This document shows positions 28,864 to 38,443 of a stretch of 64,000 bases of DNA, piece after piece. Both the position numbers and the translations under genes were made by a program. The notes under the pieces were generated by a model. It worked only from the letters and a program-made list of their open reading frames with translations, did not search any database and was not told the DNA's origin. Positions within the stretch are counted from its first letter, which is position 1. Each line of letters begins with the position of its first letter. Source of the DNA: Pseudaminobacter soli (ex Li et al. 2025) (GTDB lineage: Bacteria; Pseudomonadota; Alphaproteobacteria; Rhizobiales; Rhizobiaceae); contig NZ_PXYL01000002.1 of the NCBI RefSeq assembly GCF_003012705.1, positions 512,967-576,966 on the forward strand. The letters are read 5' to 3'.

Positions 28864-29211
28864 GTGAAGATGACCAAGCAGAACGCCCCAGCAATCGCCG
28901 ATCTGCTCGAACGCGCCGGAGAAGCTTCGGATTTTCTCAAGAAACTGGCGAACCCGCACAGATTGATGATCGTCTGCGCCCTTGTCGAGGGCGAGCGTTC
29001 GGTGCGCCAGTTGGAAGACAGCCTCGGTATCAGACAGCCGGGGCTTTCCCAGCAGATTGCCGAACTACGCGATGCCGGACTGATCGTCGGGCGAAAGGAA
29101 TCGAAGTCCGTCTTCTATCGGCTCGCCGACGAGCGCGTAAGTGCAACCGTAACCCTGCTCTACCGCATGTTCTGCGATCCGAACGCGGAAACTGCATCGA
29201 TCGAAAGCTAA
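28864..29211 (+). CDS. ArsR family regulator of the BigR/SqrR persulfide-sensor type
   Basis: 115 aa from a GTG at 28864, or 113 aa from the ATG at 28870. The winged helix is [20 protein letters not shown] with recognition helix [20 protein letters not shown]. Two cysteines, C38 in the first core helix and C104 in the last helix (LYRMFC), sit where SqrR/BigR-type repressors have the pair that forms a tetrasulfide link with reactive sulfur species. No metal-site cysteines of the ArsR arsenic type are present. It heads an operon with two YeeE/YedE genes, the usual partners of BigR. It would repress the operon until persulfide rises. Confidence 0.88.
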   Translation: MKMTKQNAPAIADLLERAGEASDFLKKLANPHRLMIVCALVEGERSVRQLEDSLGIRQPGLSQQIAELRDAGLIVGRKESKSVFYRLADERVSATVTLLYRMFCDPNAETASIES

Positions 29212-29215
29212 GGAA

Positions 29216-29644
29216 ATGACCGAATTCACTCCAGTTGCCTCCACCATCGGCGGCGTCCTGATCGGCCTCTCGGCCGTTCTGCTGATGGCTTGGGAAGGGC
29301 GTATCGCGGGCATCAGCGGCATTGCAGGCCGCCTGTTGCCGCCATATCTCGACGGCGCCTTCCTGTCCCGTCTTGCCTTTGTCCTGGGGCTCGTCGGCGC
29401 GCCGCTTCTTTATACAGTCGCAACCGGCCACGGCGTGTTTCAGAGCGTTTCTTCCAACCTGCCATTGATGGTCGTCGCCGGCCTGTTGGTCGGTTTCGGC
29501 TCGGTCTATGGCAACGGCTGCACCAGCGGCCACAGCGTTTGCGGCCTGTCGCGGCTGTCGGTCCGATCGCTCGTGGCGACACTCACATTCATGGCGACCG
29601 CCTTCGTGACCGTATTCATCGTGCGGCATATTCTGGGAGCCTGA
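29216..29644 (+). CDS. YeeE/YedE family sulfur-transport membrane protein, N-half
   Basis: 142 aa, four or so helices, starting 4 bp after the regulator. The family motif is [20 protein letters not shown], whose first cysteine lies in the pore of YeeE-type thiosulfate channels, and the N-terminus has [20 protein letters not shown]. Single-chain YeeE proteins are about twice this length, so this and the next gene together form one transporter, as is usual for BigR-linked pairs. It probably moves thiosulfate or sulfane-sulfur compounds across the inner membrane. Confidence 0.88.
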   Translation: MTEFTPVASTIGGVLIGLSAVLLMAWEGRIAGISGIAGRLLPPYLDGAFLSRLAFVLGLVGAPLLYTVATGHGVFQSVSSNLPLMVVAGLLVGFGSVYGNGCTSGHSVCGLSRLSVRSLVATLTFMATAFVTVFIVRHILGA

Positions 29645-29646
29645 CC

Positions 29647-30078
29647 ATGTCGTTCATCGTCAATCTCGTGCTTGGCCTGTTGTTCGGCATCGGACTGGTC
29701 GTGTCGGGCATGTCCAATCCGGCAAAGGTCCTGAACTTCCTCGACCTGTTCGGTACCTGGGACCCCTCGCTCGCCTTCGTGATGGGAGGGGCCGTCATCA
29801 CGGCCTTTCTCGGCTACCGTATCGTCTTCAAGCGGCCGAAGCCCGTGGCAAGCGCATCGTTCCATCTCCCGGCAAGCAGCGCCATTGACCGCCGCCTGCT
29901 GATCGGACCAGCCATCTTCGGTATCGGTTGGGGGCTCGGCGGCTTCTGCCCCGGACCGGCGCTTACTGCCACGACCCTTGGTGCCGCCGGTGCCTACGCA
30001 TTTCTGCCGATGATGTTCCTCGGCATGTGGCTGGCACGCATGGCGGCCGCAAGGAAGAGCGCTGCCGCAGCGGCGTGA
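29647..30078 (+). CDS. YeeE/YedE family sulfur-transport membrane protein, C-half
   Basis: 143 aa, starting 2 bp after the stop of the first half. Motifs are FGIGLVVSGMSNPAKVLNFL (the family's GMxxPxKVxxFLD) and IGWGLGGFCPGPALTA, whose cysteine answers that of the partner. It has about four helices and a short Ala/Lys tail. It forms the other half of the split YeeE/YedE transporter. Confidence 0.88.
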   Translation: MSFIVNLVLGLLFGIGLVVSGMSNPAKVLNFLDLFGTWDPSLAFVMGGAVITAFLGYRIVFKRPKPVASASFHLPASSAIDRRLLIGPAIFGIGWGLGGFCPGPALTATTLGAAGAYAFLPMMFLGMWLARMAAARKSAAAAA

Positions 30079-30156
30079 CTCTTCGGCCGGATCCGACCTC
30101 GTCGGTCCGGCCACCCACTCACAAACGTCTGACAACCAAATCGGAAGGTCGGGACC

Positions 30157-30939
30157 ATGTTTATGGAACCCGTTCAATATGCTTTGGGCGCGCTTTCGGG
30201 CGGCCTCGTGGGCATGACCCTCGGCCTCTTTGGCGGCGGTGGCTCGATCCTCGCCGTGCCACTGATGATCTATCTCGTTGGTGTCCCCAGTGCCCATCTC
30301 GCCATCGGCACCAGCGCGGTTTCGGTAGCCGTGAATGCCGTCACGGGGTTGGCCAGCCACGCCCGCAACGGCACCGTCAAATGGCGCTGCGCGGCCATTT
30401 TTAGCGTCGCCGGAGTGCTCGGCGCCTTCTTCGGCTCCTCGCTCGGCAAGGCGCTGGACGGCCGCCACCTGCTGCTGCTGTTCGCCGGGCTGATGCTCGT
30501 CGTCGGCGCGTTGATGTTCCGCCGGCGCCAGGATGTAGGCGATCCGGCCGCAGCCTGCACCCGCGACAACGCGCCCAAGGTTCTGGGCTTTGGCGGCGGC
30601 ACCGGCCTTTTGTCGGGTTTCTTCGGCATCGGGGGCGGGTTCCTGATCGTTCCAGGTCTCGTCGCGTCGACAGGTATGCCGATGATCAACGCCATCGGCT
30701 CGTCTCTGGTCGCCGTCACCGCCTTCGGCATGACGACTGCCATATCCTATGCGCTATCCGGCATGGTCGATTGGCCGCTCGCCTTCGTCTTTATCGTCGG
30801 CGGCATTGTCGGTGGCCTCGGCGGGTCGCGCGCAGCCCTGTTGCTGGAGAAGCGCAAGGGCGCGCTCAACATGTTGTTCGCGCTGATGATCGTAGTCGTC
30901 GCAGGCTACATGGTCTGGCGCAACCTCCAGGGCGCTTAG
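30157..30939 (+). CDS. TauE/SafE family sulfite (or related anion) exporter
   Basis: 260 aa with two repeats of four helices. The family signatures appear twice: GLFGGGGSILAVPLMIYLVG near residue 27 and GFFGIGGGFLIVPGLVAST near residue 155. Members export sulfite, sulfoacetate or other small organic acids. It follows the YeeE/YedE pair by 78 bp on the same strand. In this setting it is likely the outlet for sulfite or sulfide-derived anions released when the imported sulfur amino acid is broken down; the exact anion is inference. Confidence 0.9.
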   Translation: MFMEPVQYALGALSGGLVGMTLGLFGGGGSILAVPLMIYLVGVPSAHLAIGTSAVSVAVNAVTGLASHARNGTVKWRCAAIFSVAGVLGAFFGSSLGKALDGRHLLLLFAGLMLVVGALMFRRRQDVGDPAAACTRDNAPKVLGFGGGTGLLSGFFGIGGGFLIVPGLVASTGMPMINAIGSSLVAVTAFGMTTAISYALSGMVDWPLAFVFIVGGIVGGLGGSRAALLLEKRKGALNMLFALMIVVVAGYMVWRNLQGA

Positions 30940-31053
30940 TGGCACTTTAGGAGAAGGCGGCTCATGGCTTGCGCTCCCGCTGTTAAGACATCGAGTGACC
31001 GATCATCTATCTCTTGACGCTGATTGCGCCGAGATCTACCAGATATAGCGTCA

Positions 31054-31232
31054 TGGTTCTCACGAGTCGTTTCGGCTCGGGAGCTAAGAGGGAAGCCGGT
31101 GCCCCAGCATTGGGAAAGCCGGCGCTGCCCCCGCAACTGTAAGCAGTGAGCTTGCGTCGAGTTACGCCACTGGCGCTTTTAGCGCCGGGAAGGCCGACGA
31201 AAGCGACGACCTGCGAGCCAGGAGACCTGCCT
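31054..31232 (+). ncRNA. Cobalamin (B12) riboswitch in front of nrdAB
   Basis: The conserved elements are all visible in order: GGTTCTC, the AGGGAAGCCGGTG segment near 31088, the core GCTGCCCCCGCAACTGTAAG (from about 31124), GCCACTG, CCGGGAAGGC and the closing GAGCCAGGAGACCTGCC ending at 31231. Downstream, GGGCGGGG at 31253-31260 is exactly complementary to CCCCGCCC at 31331-31338, just ahead of the nrdA ribosome site, and may be part of the expression switch. B12 binding usually turns the downstream gene off. Confidence 0.93.
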
Positions 31233-31357
31233 TGACGGAATGATCGAACCTCGGGCGGGGTGCCCCGGCGGTGCGCTTGCAGCCGCGCGGCTTACGCCGT
31301 CCCGGGTTTCGCTTGCGTCCACGGCAATCCCCCCGCCCACAACGCCACGGGGACAAG

Positions 31358-34240
31358 ATGCCGGCGACTTCGACACTCACTACAAACGGGATCGCAGCGA
31401 TCCCGGCTTTCAACCACGCCTCAGATTTGACCGCCGCCGAGCCCGGATACCGGGTCATCCGTCGGAACGGTTCGGTGACACCCTTCGATGCGTCAAAGAT
31501 CACCGTCGCACTGACCAAGGCGTTTTTGGCGGTGGAGCGATCTGGGGCGGCGGGCTCGCGGCGTGTCCACGACCTTGTCGAGGGATTGACTGACCAGATC
31601 GTATCGAACCTGACGCGGCGGGTCGGGGAGGGCCGTACCTTCCACATCGAAGACGTGCAGGACCAGGTGGAACTTGCGCTCATGCGCGGCGAGCATCACA
31701 AGGTCGCACGCGCTTATGTCCTTTATCGTGAGGAGCGTGCACGAGAGAGGACGGCGACCGAGGCTACAGACGCAGGCCGCACGATCTCTGCGCTGAACGT
31801 CAAGACGGATGACGGGAGCTTGGCTCCGCTTGACGAGGCCCGTCTTGCGGCAATCGTGAGTGAGGCTTGCGAAGGTCTGAGCGACGTCGCGGCGGAGCCG
31901 ATCCTGGCTGAGGCAAGGCGCAACCTCTATGACGGCATCACCGTTGACGAGCTGTCGCTGGCGCCGATCCTGGCTGCCCGCACGCTGGTCGAGCAGGAGC
32001 CGAACTATGCCTTCGTGTCCTCGCGCCTGTTGCTCGACCGATTGCGCCGGGAGGCCCTGAGCTACGTTTCAGGTCGACCGGAGCAGGCAACGCAGACCGA
32101 GATGGCGGAGCGTTACGCCTCCTATTTCCCCGAATTCATCCACGTCGGCATTGAGGCCGGACTGATCGATCATGAGCTGGGTCGCTTCGATCTGGACAGA
32201 CTCGGCGCCTCGCTGAAGCCAGAACGGGACTTGCAGTTCCAGTATCTCGGCCTCCAGACGCTCTACGACCGCTATTTTCTCCACACGAAAGGCAAGCGTT
32301 TCGAACTGCCGCAGGCATTCTTCATGCGCGTTGCGATGGGATTGGCGGTGCGTGAGATCGACCGCGAGGCCCGCGCAATCGAGTTCTACGATCTTCTGTC
32401 CTCCTTCGATTTCATGGCCTCGACGCCGACGCTGTTCAATTCGGGCACGCTTCGGCCGCAGCTTTCGTCATGCTTCCTCACCACCGTTGCCGACGATCTC
32501 GACGGCATCTTCAAGGCGGTAAAGGACAACGCGCTCCTGGCAAAATATTCGGGCGGGCTCGGCAACGACTGGACGCTGGTACGTGGCCTCGGCGCGCATA
32601 TCAAGGGCACCAATGGCGAGAGCCAGGGCGTGGTGCCGTTCCTCAAGGTCGCGAACGACACGGCCATTGCGGTCAACCAGGGCGGCAAGCGCAAGGGCGC
32701 GGTATGCGCCTATTTGGAAACATGGCACGTCGATATCGAGGAGTTCCTCGATCTGCGCAAGAACACCGGCGACGACCGCCGTCGCACCCACGACATGAAC
32801 ACGGCCAACTGGGTGCCGGACCTGTTCATGGAGCGCGTCGAGGCCGATGGCGAGTGGACGCTGTTTTCGCCCGACGAGACCGCCGACTTGCACGATCTCT
32901 ACGGCAAGCCGTTCCGGGCGGCCTACGAAGCCTATGAGGCAAAGGCCGCTGCGGGCGGGATAAAAGTGTTCCGCAAGGTTCGCGCGCACGACCTGTGGCG
33001 CAAGATGCTGACCATGCTGTTCGAAACCGGGCACCCGTGGGTCACCTTCAAGGACCCGTGCAACATCCGCTCGCCCCAGGGCCATGTCGGCGTGGTGCAC
33101 TCGTCCAACCTGTGCACCGAGATCACGCTGAACACGTCCAAGGACGAGGTGGCCGTGTGCAATCTCGGCTCCATCAACCTGGTCAATCACCTGACCGAAA
33201 ACGGGCTCGACCTTGACCGGCTGGCGAAAACCGTCGGCACGGCGATGCGCATGCTGGACAACGTCATCGACATCAACTTCTACACCATCCCGGAGGCGCG
33301 GCGCTCCAACCTGCATCACCGCCCGGTCGGTCTCGGCATCATGGGCTTCCAGGACGCGCTGCAGGCCCTGCGCATTCCCTATGCCTCGCAGGCTGCGGTG
33401 GAGTTTGCCGACCACAGCGTGGAGGCAATCAGCTACCATGCCATCTCCGCTTCGGTGGATCTCGCTGCAGAGCGCGGCAGCTATGCCAGCTTCGAAGGCT
33501 CCCTGTGGTCGAAGGGCATCCTGCCGATCGACTCGATCAAGCTGCTCGAGGATGCGCGTCCAGGCGCCCAGATGGATGGTGCCTCGACGCTTGACTGGGA
33601 GGCGCTGCGCATGCGGGTGAAGAAGACCGGCATGCGCAATTCCAACACGATGGCGATCGCACCCACGGCGACGATTTCCAACATCTGTGGCGTGTCGCAA
33701 TCGATCGAGCCGGCCTACCAGAACCTGTTCGTCAAATCGAACATGAGCGGCGACTTCACCGTCGTGAATGCCCAGCTCGTTCACGACCTCAAGGTGCGCG
33801 GGCTGTGGGACGAGGTGATGGTTTCGGACCTGAAATATTTCGACGGTTCGGTCGGACAGATCGACCGCATTCCCGACGATCTCAAGGCGCTCTACGCCAC
33901 CGCGTTCGAGATCGATTCCTCATGGTTGATCGAGGCCGCGTCGCGTCGCCAGAAGTGGATCGACCAGGCGCAGTCGCTCAACCTCTACATCGCCAATCCG
34001 AGCGGCCGGAAGCTGGATGAACTCTACAGGCTGGCTTGGCGCAAGGGGCTGAAGACCACCTATTATCTGCGTTCGCGCTCGGCCACCCATGTCGAGAAAT
34101 CGACGCTGAAAGGCACGGACGGCAAGCTGAACGCGGTCTCGCCGGCCGCCGTGGCGGCTGCGCCGATCGTGGTCGATCCCGGTCAGGCCTGGGGCAAGGC
34201 CTGCGCCATCGACGATCCCGATTGCGAGGCCTGCCAGTGA
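31358..34240 (+). CDS. nrdA: Class I ribonucleotide reductase, alpha (catalytic) subunit
   Basis: 960 aa from the ATG at 31358. An ATP-cone at about residues 30-125 gives allosteric activity control, and residues ~145-235 are the NrdA N-terminal domain. Catalytic features: C372 (LSSCFLTT) and C601 ([10 protein letters not shown]) are the redox pair, C586 and E588 in SSNLCTEI are the thiyl-radical cysteine and proton acceptor. C949, C956 and C959 at the C-terminus ([12 protein letters not shown]) are the swinging-arm thiols. It reduces ribonucleotides with the radical supplied by the downstream beta subunit. It does not itself need B12 yet sits behind a B12 riboswitch, so a separate class II enzyme probably exists elsewhere. 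Confidence 0.97.
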   Translation: MPATSTLTTNGIAAIPAFNHASDLTAAEPGYRVIRRNGSVTPFDASKITVALTKAFLAVERSGAAGSRRVHDLVEGLTDQIVSNLTRRVGEGRTFHIEDVQDQVELALMRGEHHKVARAYVLYREERARERTATEATDAGRTISALNVKTDDGSLAPLDEARLAAIVSEACEGLSDVAAEPILAEARRNLYDGITVDELSLAPILAARTLVEQEPNYAFVSSRLLLDRLRREALSYVSGRPEQATQTEMAERYASYFPEFIHVGIEAGLIDHELGRFDLDRLGASLKPERDLQFQYLGLQTLYDRYFLHTKGKRFELPQAFFMRVAMGLAVREIDREARAIEFYDLLSSFDFMASTPTLFNSGTLRPQLSSCFLTTVADDLDGIFKAVKDNALLAKYSGGLGNDWTLVRGLGAHIKGTNGESQGVVPFLKVANDTAIAVNQGGKRKGAVCAYLETWHVDIEEFLDLRKNTGDDRRRTHDMNTANWVPDLFMERVEADGEWTLFSPDETADLHDLYGKPFRAAYEAYEAKAAAGGIKVFRKVRAHDLWRKMLTMLFETGHPWVTFKDPCNIRSPQGHVGVVHSSNLCTEITLNTSKDEVAVCNLGSINLVNHLTENGLDLDRLAKTVGTAMRMLDNVIDINFYTIPEARRSNLHHRPVGLGIMGFQDALQALRIPYASQAAVEFADHSVEAISYHAISASVDLAAERGSYASFEGSLWSKGILPIDSIKLLEDARPGAQMDGASTLDWEALRMRVKKTGMRNSNTMAIAPTATISNICGVSQSIEPAYQNLFVKSNMSGDFTVVNAQLVHDLKVRGLWDEVMVSDLKYFDGSVGQIDRIPDDLKALYATAFEIDSSWLIEAASRRQKWIDQAQSLNLYIANPSGRKLDELYRLAWRKGLKTTYYLRSRSATHVEKSTLKGTDGKLNAVSPAAVAAAPIVVDPGQAWGKACAIDDPDCEACQ

Positions 34241-34263
34241 GTAGAGAAGCAGGAGACAAAAAC

Positions 34264-35391
34264 ATGCTCGACTGGTCCGAACCGAAAACCAATCCCGCAA
34301 TCGCCCTGAACCCCACTCCCGGCGAGGCTCCCGCCGCCGATGCAACCGGCCTTGGCGAGATCGAACGCGGCGGTGCGCGCGTCTCGGTGGACGACAAGCG
34401 CATGATCAATGCGCGCGCCGACGTGAATCAACTTCTGCCGCTAAAGTACCGCTGGGCTTGGGAAAAATACCTCTCAGGCTGCAACAATCACTGGATGCCT
34501 ACCGAAGTGTCCATGCAGGCCGATATCGCGCTGTGGAAGTCCAGGGATGGGTTGACCGACGACGAGCGCCGCATGATCAAGCGCAATCTCGGTTTCTTCG
34601 CTGCGTCGGAAAGCCTGGTGGCGAACAACATCGTGCTCGCCATCTACCGCCACCTGACCAACCCCGAATGCCGGCAATATCTGCTGCGGCAGGCGTTCGA
34701 GGAAGCGATCCACACCCACACCTTCCAGTACATCGTGGAGAGCCTTTCGCTGGACGAGGGCGAGCTGTTCAATATGTATCGCGAGGTGCCGTCGATCACG
34801 GACAAGGCGGCGTGGGCGCTGAAGCACACGCAGAATCTCGACAACCCCGACTTCCGCACCGGCACGCCCGATGCCGACCAGGCCTTCCTGCGTGACCTCG
34901 TCGCCTTCTACGTCATCTTCGAGGGCATGTGGTTCTACACCGGCTTTGCGCAGATCCTGTCGCTCGGCAGGCGCAACAAGATGGTCGGCATCGCCGAGCA
35001 GTACCAGTACATATTGCGCGACGAGTCCATCCACCTCAACTTCGGCATCGACGTCATCAATCAGATCAAGCTGGAGAACCCGCATCTGTGGACCTCGGCG
35101 TTCCAGGACGAGGTGCGTGGCATGATCGCGGAAGCGGCCGAGCTGGAGTCCGCCTATGGCCGGGACACCATGCCGCGCGGCTTCCTCGGTCTCAATGCGG
35201 CGCTGTGCGAACAGTACATGCATTTCATTGCCAATCGTCGCTGCGCGCAACTTGGGCTCGCGCCGGTCTTTGCGGAAGCCGAGAATCCATTCCCCTGGAT
35301 GAGCGAAGCGATGGACCTCAAAAAGGAGAAGAACTTCTTCGAGACCCGTGTGATCGAGTACCAGAACGGTGGGGCGCTTTCGTGGGATTGA
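34264..35391 (+). CDS. nrdB: Class I ribonucleotide reductase, beta subunit with class Ic signature
   Basis: 375 aa, ATG at 34264 with AGGAG ahead, 23 bp after nrdA. Metal ligands by position are E116, E147, H150, E220, E254 and H257. The first ligand is Glu where class Ia has Asp, and F154 stands where class Ia has the radical tyrosine (EAIHTHTF). The spacings E116-E147 (31), E147-F154 (7), E147-E220 (73), E220-E254 (34) and Y249 five before E254 equal those I know for Chlamydia NrdB (E89, E120, F127, E193, E227, Y222). This points to a Mn/Fe cofactor without a tyrosyl radical. It makes the oxidant that starts catalysis in NrdA. Confidence 0.95.
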   Translation: MLDWSEPKTNPAIALNPTPGEAPAADATGLGEIERGGARVSVDDKRMINARADVNQLLPLKYRWAWEKYLSGCNNHWMPTEVSMQADIALWKSRDGLTDDERRMIKRNLGFFAASESLVANNIVLAIYRHLTNPECRQYLLRQAFEEAIHTHTFQYIVESLSLDEGELFNMYREVPSITDKAAWALKHTQNLDNPDFRTGTPDADQAFLRDLVAFYVIFEGMWFYTGFAQILSLGRRNKMVGIAEQYQYILRDESIHLNFGIDVINQIKLENPHLWTSAFQDEVRGMIAEAAELESAYGRDTMPRGFLGLNAALCEQYMHFIANRRCAQLGLAPVFAEAENPFPWMSEAMDLKKEKNFFETRVIEYQNGGALSWD

Positions 35392-35492
35392 GTTAAGGAC
35401 GCTCGTGCGACGGTCTATTCCTGACAACGAAACACAACTAGACCAGGCGGAGCCCGGTGGCAGGCCGGCGGAGTAGGAGGAGGGCGCCTGAC

Positions 35493-36086
35493 ATGAGAGC
35501 AACGCGGCTGACGCTGATCTGCAGCGGGATCACGCATGGCGTGCGCAAGTCCGGGTTTCCGAGCGATGAACCGCTGGAGAAGCGCTCCGTGAAGCTGGCG
35601 CAAGCGCTCAGGGACCACCTTGCTGACGCCGATCGGGCACTGTGCGGACCCGCCTTGAGGGCCCGCCAGACAGCTGAGCTACTGGGGTTAAGCGCGACCG
35701 TGCGCCAAGACCTGCGGGATCAGGATTACGGAATTTGGTCTGGCAAGACGCTTGTCGAAATCGAGAAGGACCAGCCCGAGGCTATCGCCGCATGGCTGAC
35801 CGATCCGGCCTTTGCGCCCAAAGGCGGTGAATCCATTGACGACGTCGCGGAGCGGGCGGCCGCTTTCCTTGACGAGATGCGCGCTGCGCCCGGACATGTG
35901 ATCGCGGTCATACATGCTGCCGTGGTGCGCGCCGCCATCCTCAACGTTCTTTCGGCGCCCCTGACAGCGTTCTGGCGCATCGATGTACCGCCGCTCTCCG
36001 TCACCGACCTGCGCTGCGATGGAAGACGGTGGGTGCTGCGCGCGCACGGTTTGCCCTCGCTCGAGCTGAACGGAGAGTCCGACTAG
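35493..36086 (+). CDS. Histidine-phosphatase superfamily protein with a lost first catalytic histidine
   Basis: 197 aa from the ATG at 35493, behind a strong TAGGAGGAGG. The fold is shown by PALRARQTAELLGL, LRDQDYGIWSGKTL and VIAVIHAAVVRAA, the last carrying the second active-site His. The N-terminal motif, usually RHG (or CHA in cobalamin-cluster members), reads LICSGIT, so the phosphorylated histidine is a serine. Members of this branch in rhizobia sit in cobalamin gene clusters and resemble alpha-ribazole phosphatase CobC. It is 101 bp after nrdB and may belong to the same B12-controlled unit. Activity as a phosphatase is doubtful. Confidence 0.75.
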   Translation: MRATRLTLICSGITHGVRKSGFPSDEPLEKRSVKLAQALRDHLADADRALCGPALRARQTAELLGLSATVRQDLRDQDYGIWSGKTLVEIEKDQPEAIAAWLTDPAFAPKGGESIDDVAERAAAFLDEMRAAPGHVIAVIHAAVVRAAILNVLSAPLTAFWRIDVPPLSVTDLRCDGRRWVLRAHGLPSLELNGESD

Positions 36087-36286
36087 GCTTCAACCTAACC
36101 TGGAACCATGCCATGGATACGCAAGCTGGGCACCAGTTGCAGTTGTTTCGGTTTCCCCCGAAGCAACCTGCCTAGCCCTCTCCGCGCTCTATTACGGGCG
36201 GAAGACCAGGCGTACTTGCCTTGCCGAAACCTATCTCAACCCCGCGGCGGTTGCGAACGAACCGGAAACAGAGTTCATTCCGGGGC

Positions 36287-38380
36287 ATGAACGTTGCCCT
36301 TCGTGATTCGGCTGAACTGACTGCCCCCTGTGAGGCTTATCTTGCCACGCTGAATGCGGAGCAGCGTGCCGCGGTCGAGCATGGGGATGGCGAGGTCACG
36401 AGGCCGCTGTTGGTGATCGCAGGGGCGGGGTCCGGCAAGACCAACACACTGGCGCACCGCGTCGCGCATCTGATCGTCAAAGGCGCAGACCCGCGTCGCA
36501 TTCTGCTGATGACCTTCTCGCGGCGGGCCGCGTCGGAGATGACCAAGCGCGTCGAGCGTATTGCGGCCCGGGTGATGGGCGACAAGGCCGCGCTATTGAC
36601 GGATGGCCTCAACTGGGCAGGCACCTTTCACGCGATCGGTGCGCGGCTATTGCGTGACTACGCGCTGGAGATCGGGCTCGATCCGGCGTTCACCATTCAC
36701 GATCGCGAGGATTCAGCCGACCTGATGAACCTGGTACGGCACGAGCTCGGCCTTTCGAAGACCGAGAGCCGCTTTCCGGCCAAGGGAACCTGTCTTGCGA
36801 TCTATTCGCGGGTGGTCAACGCCCGGGCCGAGCTCGAGCCCATACTCGCCAAGAGCTTCCCATGGTGCATCGGCTGGGCCGAGGAGTTGAAGCAGCTTTT
36901 TGCGGCCTATGTCGACGCCAAGCAGGCACAGAACGTCCTCGACTATGACGACCTCTTGCTGTGGTGGGCGCAGATGTGCGCCGAGCCTGCAATCGCCGAG
37001 CATCTCGGCAATCGCTTTGACCACATCCTCGTCGACGAATATCAGGACACCAACCGACTGCAGGCCGCGATCCTCTTGGCGCTGAAGCCCGACGGGCGCG
37101 GACTGACGGTCGTGGGCGACGATGCCCAGTCGATCTATTCGTTCCGCGCGGCCGAGGTGCGCAACATTCTCGACTTCCCCGGGCACTTTCCGGAGTCTGC
37201 CCGGATCGTCACGCTCGACCGCAACTACCGTTCCACCGATGCGATTCTCGAGGCTGCGAATGCAGTCATCGGCGAAGCGCCAGAGCGCTTCACCAAGAAC
37301 CTGTGGACCGAAAGACGCTCGGCGGAGAAGCCGCTGCTCGTGACCGTACGCGACGAAGCCGAGCAGGCGAACTATGTCGCCGACAAGGTTTTGGAAGCGC
37401 GCGAGGAAGGCATCGCCCTCAAGCAACAGTCGGTGCTCTTTCGTGCGTCGCATCATTCTGGTCCGCTGGAGATCGAGCTCACCCGCCGCAACATTCCCTT
37501 CGTGAAGTTCGGCGGACTGAAATTCCTCGACTCTGCCCATGTGAAGGATGTGCTCGCCCTGCTGCGGTTTACCGAGAACCCGAAGGATCGGGTCGCGGCC
37601 TTCCGGGTGATGCAGCTCATTCCCGGCATTGGCCCGTCAGCCGCAGCGGCAGCCATGGACGCGATGGAGCGGGCGCTCGATCCGGTTCTCGGCCTGCAGT
37701 TCTTCCGCGCGCCGGCGCGTGCAAACGCCGATTGGCCGGGCTTCGTCGACCTCTTTTCGGGTCTGCGCTCGCGCTCGGCCTGGCCTGCCGACCTGGAACG
37801 GGTGCGGCTTTGGTACGAGCCGCATCTCGAACGCATCCACGAAGAAGCCGCGCCGAGGCGGGCCGATCTGCTGCAACTGGAACAAATCGCCGCCGGCTAC
37901 CCGTCGCGGGAACGCTTCCTGACCGATCTCACCCTCGATCCGCCGGACGCAACGAGCGACGAGGCCGGGCCGCCGCATCTCGATGAAGACTACCTGATCC
38001 TCTCGACAATCCACTCCGCCAAGGGACAGGAATGGACCAAGGTTTTCGTGCTCAACGGCGTGGACGGTTGCATCCCGAGCGATCTTGCCGTTGGCGAGCG
38101 CGACGACCTGGAAGAAGAACGCCGGTTGCTCTACGTCGCGATGACGCGTGCGAAGGACAGCCTGCACCTGATCACACCGCAGCGCTTCTTCGTCCACGGT
38201 CAGGCGTCGCGCGGCGACAGGCATGTCTACGCCTCGCGCACGCGCTTCATCCCAGACGGCATGCTGGACCGTTTCACGCGGACGTCCTGGCCGCCACCCT
38301 CTCAGGCCGCCAGCGGTCGCACACCTCAGCCCGACATTCGCGTCGACCTCAAGGCCAAGATGCGCGGCATGTGGCGGTAG
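36287..38380 (+). CDS. UvrD/Rep-type superfamily I DNA helicase
   Basis: 697 aa, ATG at 36287. Helicase motifs in order: Q/I region LNAEQRAAVEH, Walker A AGAGSGKTNTL, Ia TFSRRAASEMTKR, II ILVDEYQDTNRLQ, III VVGDDAQSIYSFR, IV LDRNYRST, V LSTIHSAKGQEW and VI LLYVAMTRAKD. It is a 3'-5' helicase by family. The length is at the short end for UvrD/PcrA, and the C-terminal tail is brief (DLKAKMRGMWR), lacking the Tudor-like extension. It stands alone behind the phosphatase-like gene. The role in repair or replication restart is family knowledge. Confidence 0.95.
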   Translation: MNVALRDSAELTAPCEAYLATLNAEQRAAVEHGDGEVTRPLLVIAGAGSGKTNTLAHRVAHLIVKGADPRRILLMTFSRRAASEMTKRVERIAARVMGDKAALLTDGLNWAGTFHAIGARLLRDYALEIGLDPAFTIHDREDSADLMNLVRHELGLSKTESRFPAKGTCLAIYSRVVNARAELEPILAKSFPWCIGWAEELKQLFAAYVDAKQAQNVLDYDDLLLWWAQMCAEPAIAEHLGNRFDHILVDEYQDTNRLQAAILLALKPDGRGLTVVGDDAQSIYSFRAAEVRNILDFPGHFPESARIVTLDRNYRSTDAILEAANAVIGEAPERFTKNLWTERRSAEKPLLVTVRDEAEQANYVADKVLEAREEGIALKQQSVLFRASHHSGPLEIELTRRNIPFVKFGGLKFLDSAHVKDVLALLRFTENPKDRVAAFRVMQLIPGIGPSAAAAAMDAMERALDPVLGLQFFRAPARANADWPGFVDLFSGLRSRSAWPADLERVRLWYEPHLERIHEEAAPRRADLLQLEQIAAGYPSRERFLTDLTLDPPDATSDEAGPPHLDEDYLILSTIHSAKGQEWTKVFVLNGVDGCIPSDLAVGERDDLEEERRLLYVAMTRAKDSLHLITPQRFFVHGQASRGDRHVYASRTRFIPDGMLDRFTRTSWPPPSQAASGRTPQPDIRVDLKAKMRGMWR

Positions 38381-38443
38381 GGGCAATTGCCGACCCTATT
38401 GCGATCTCGGCGCAACACCTCGCGCGCAGTCCATTCGCGCCAT

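Noticed and set aside
32468..33784. Long open frame on the minus strand inside nrdA
   Set aside because: Antisense to conserved nrdA sequence with no domain of its own.
34264..35391. Class Ia beta subunit with tyrosyl radical
   Set aside because: The expected Tyr is Phe and the first Asp ligand is Glu, with spacings equal to class Ic.
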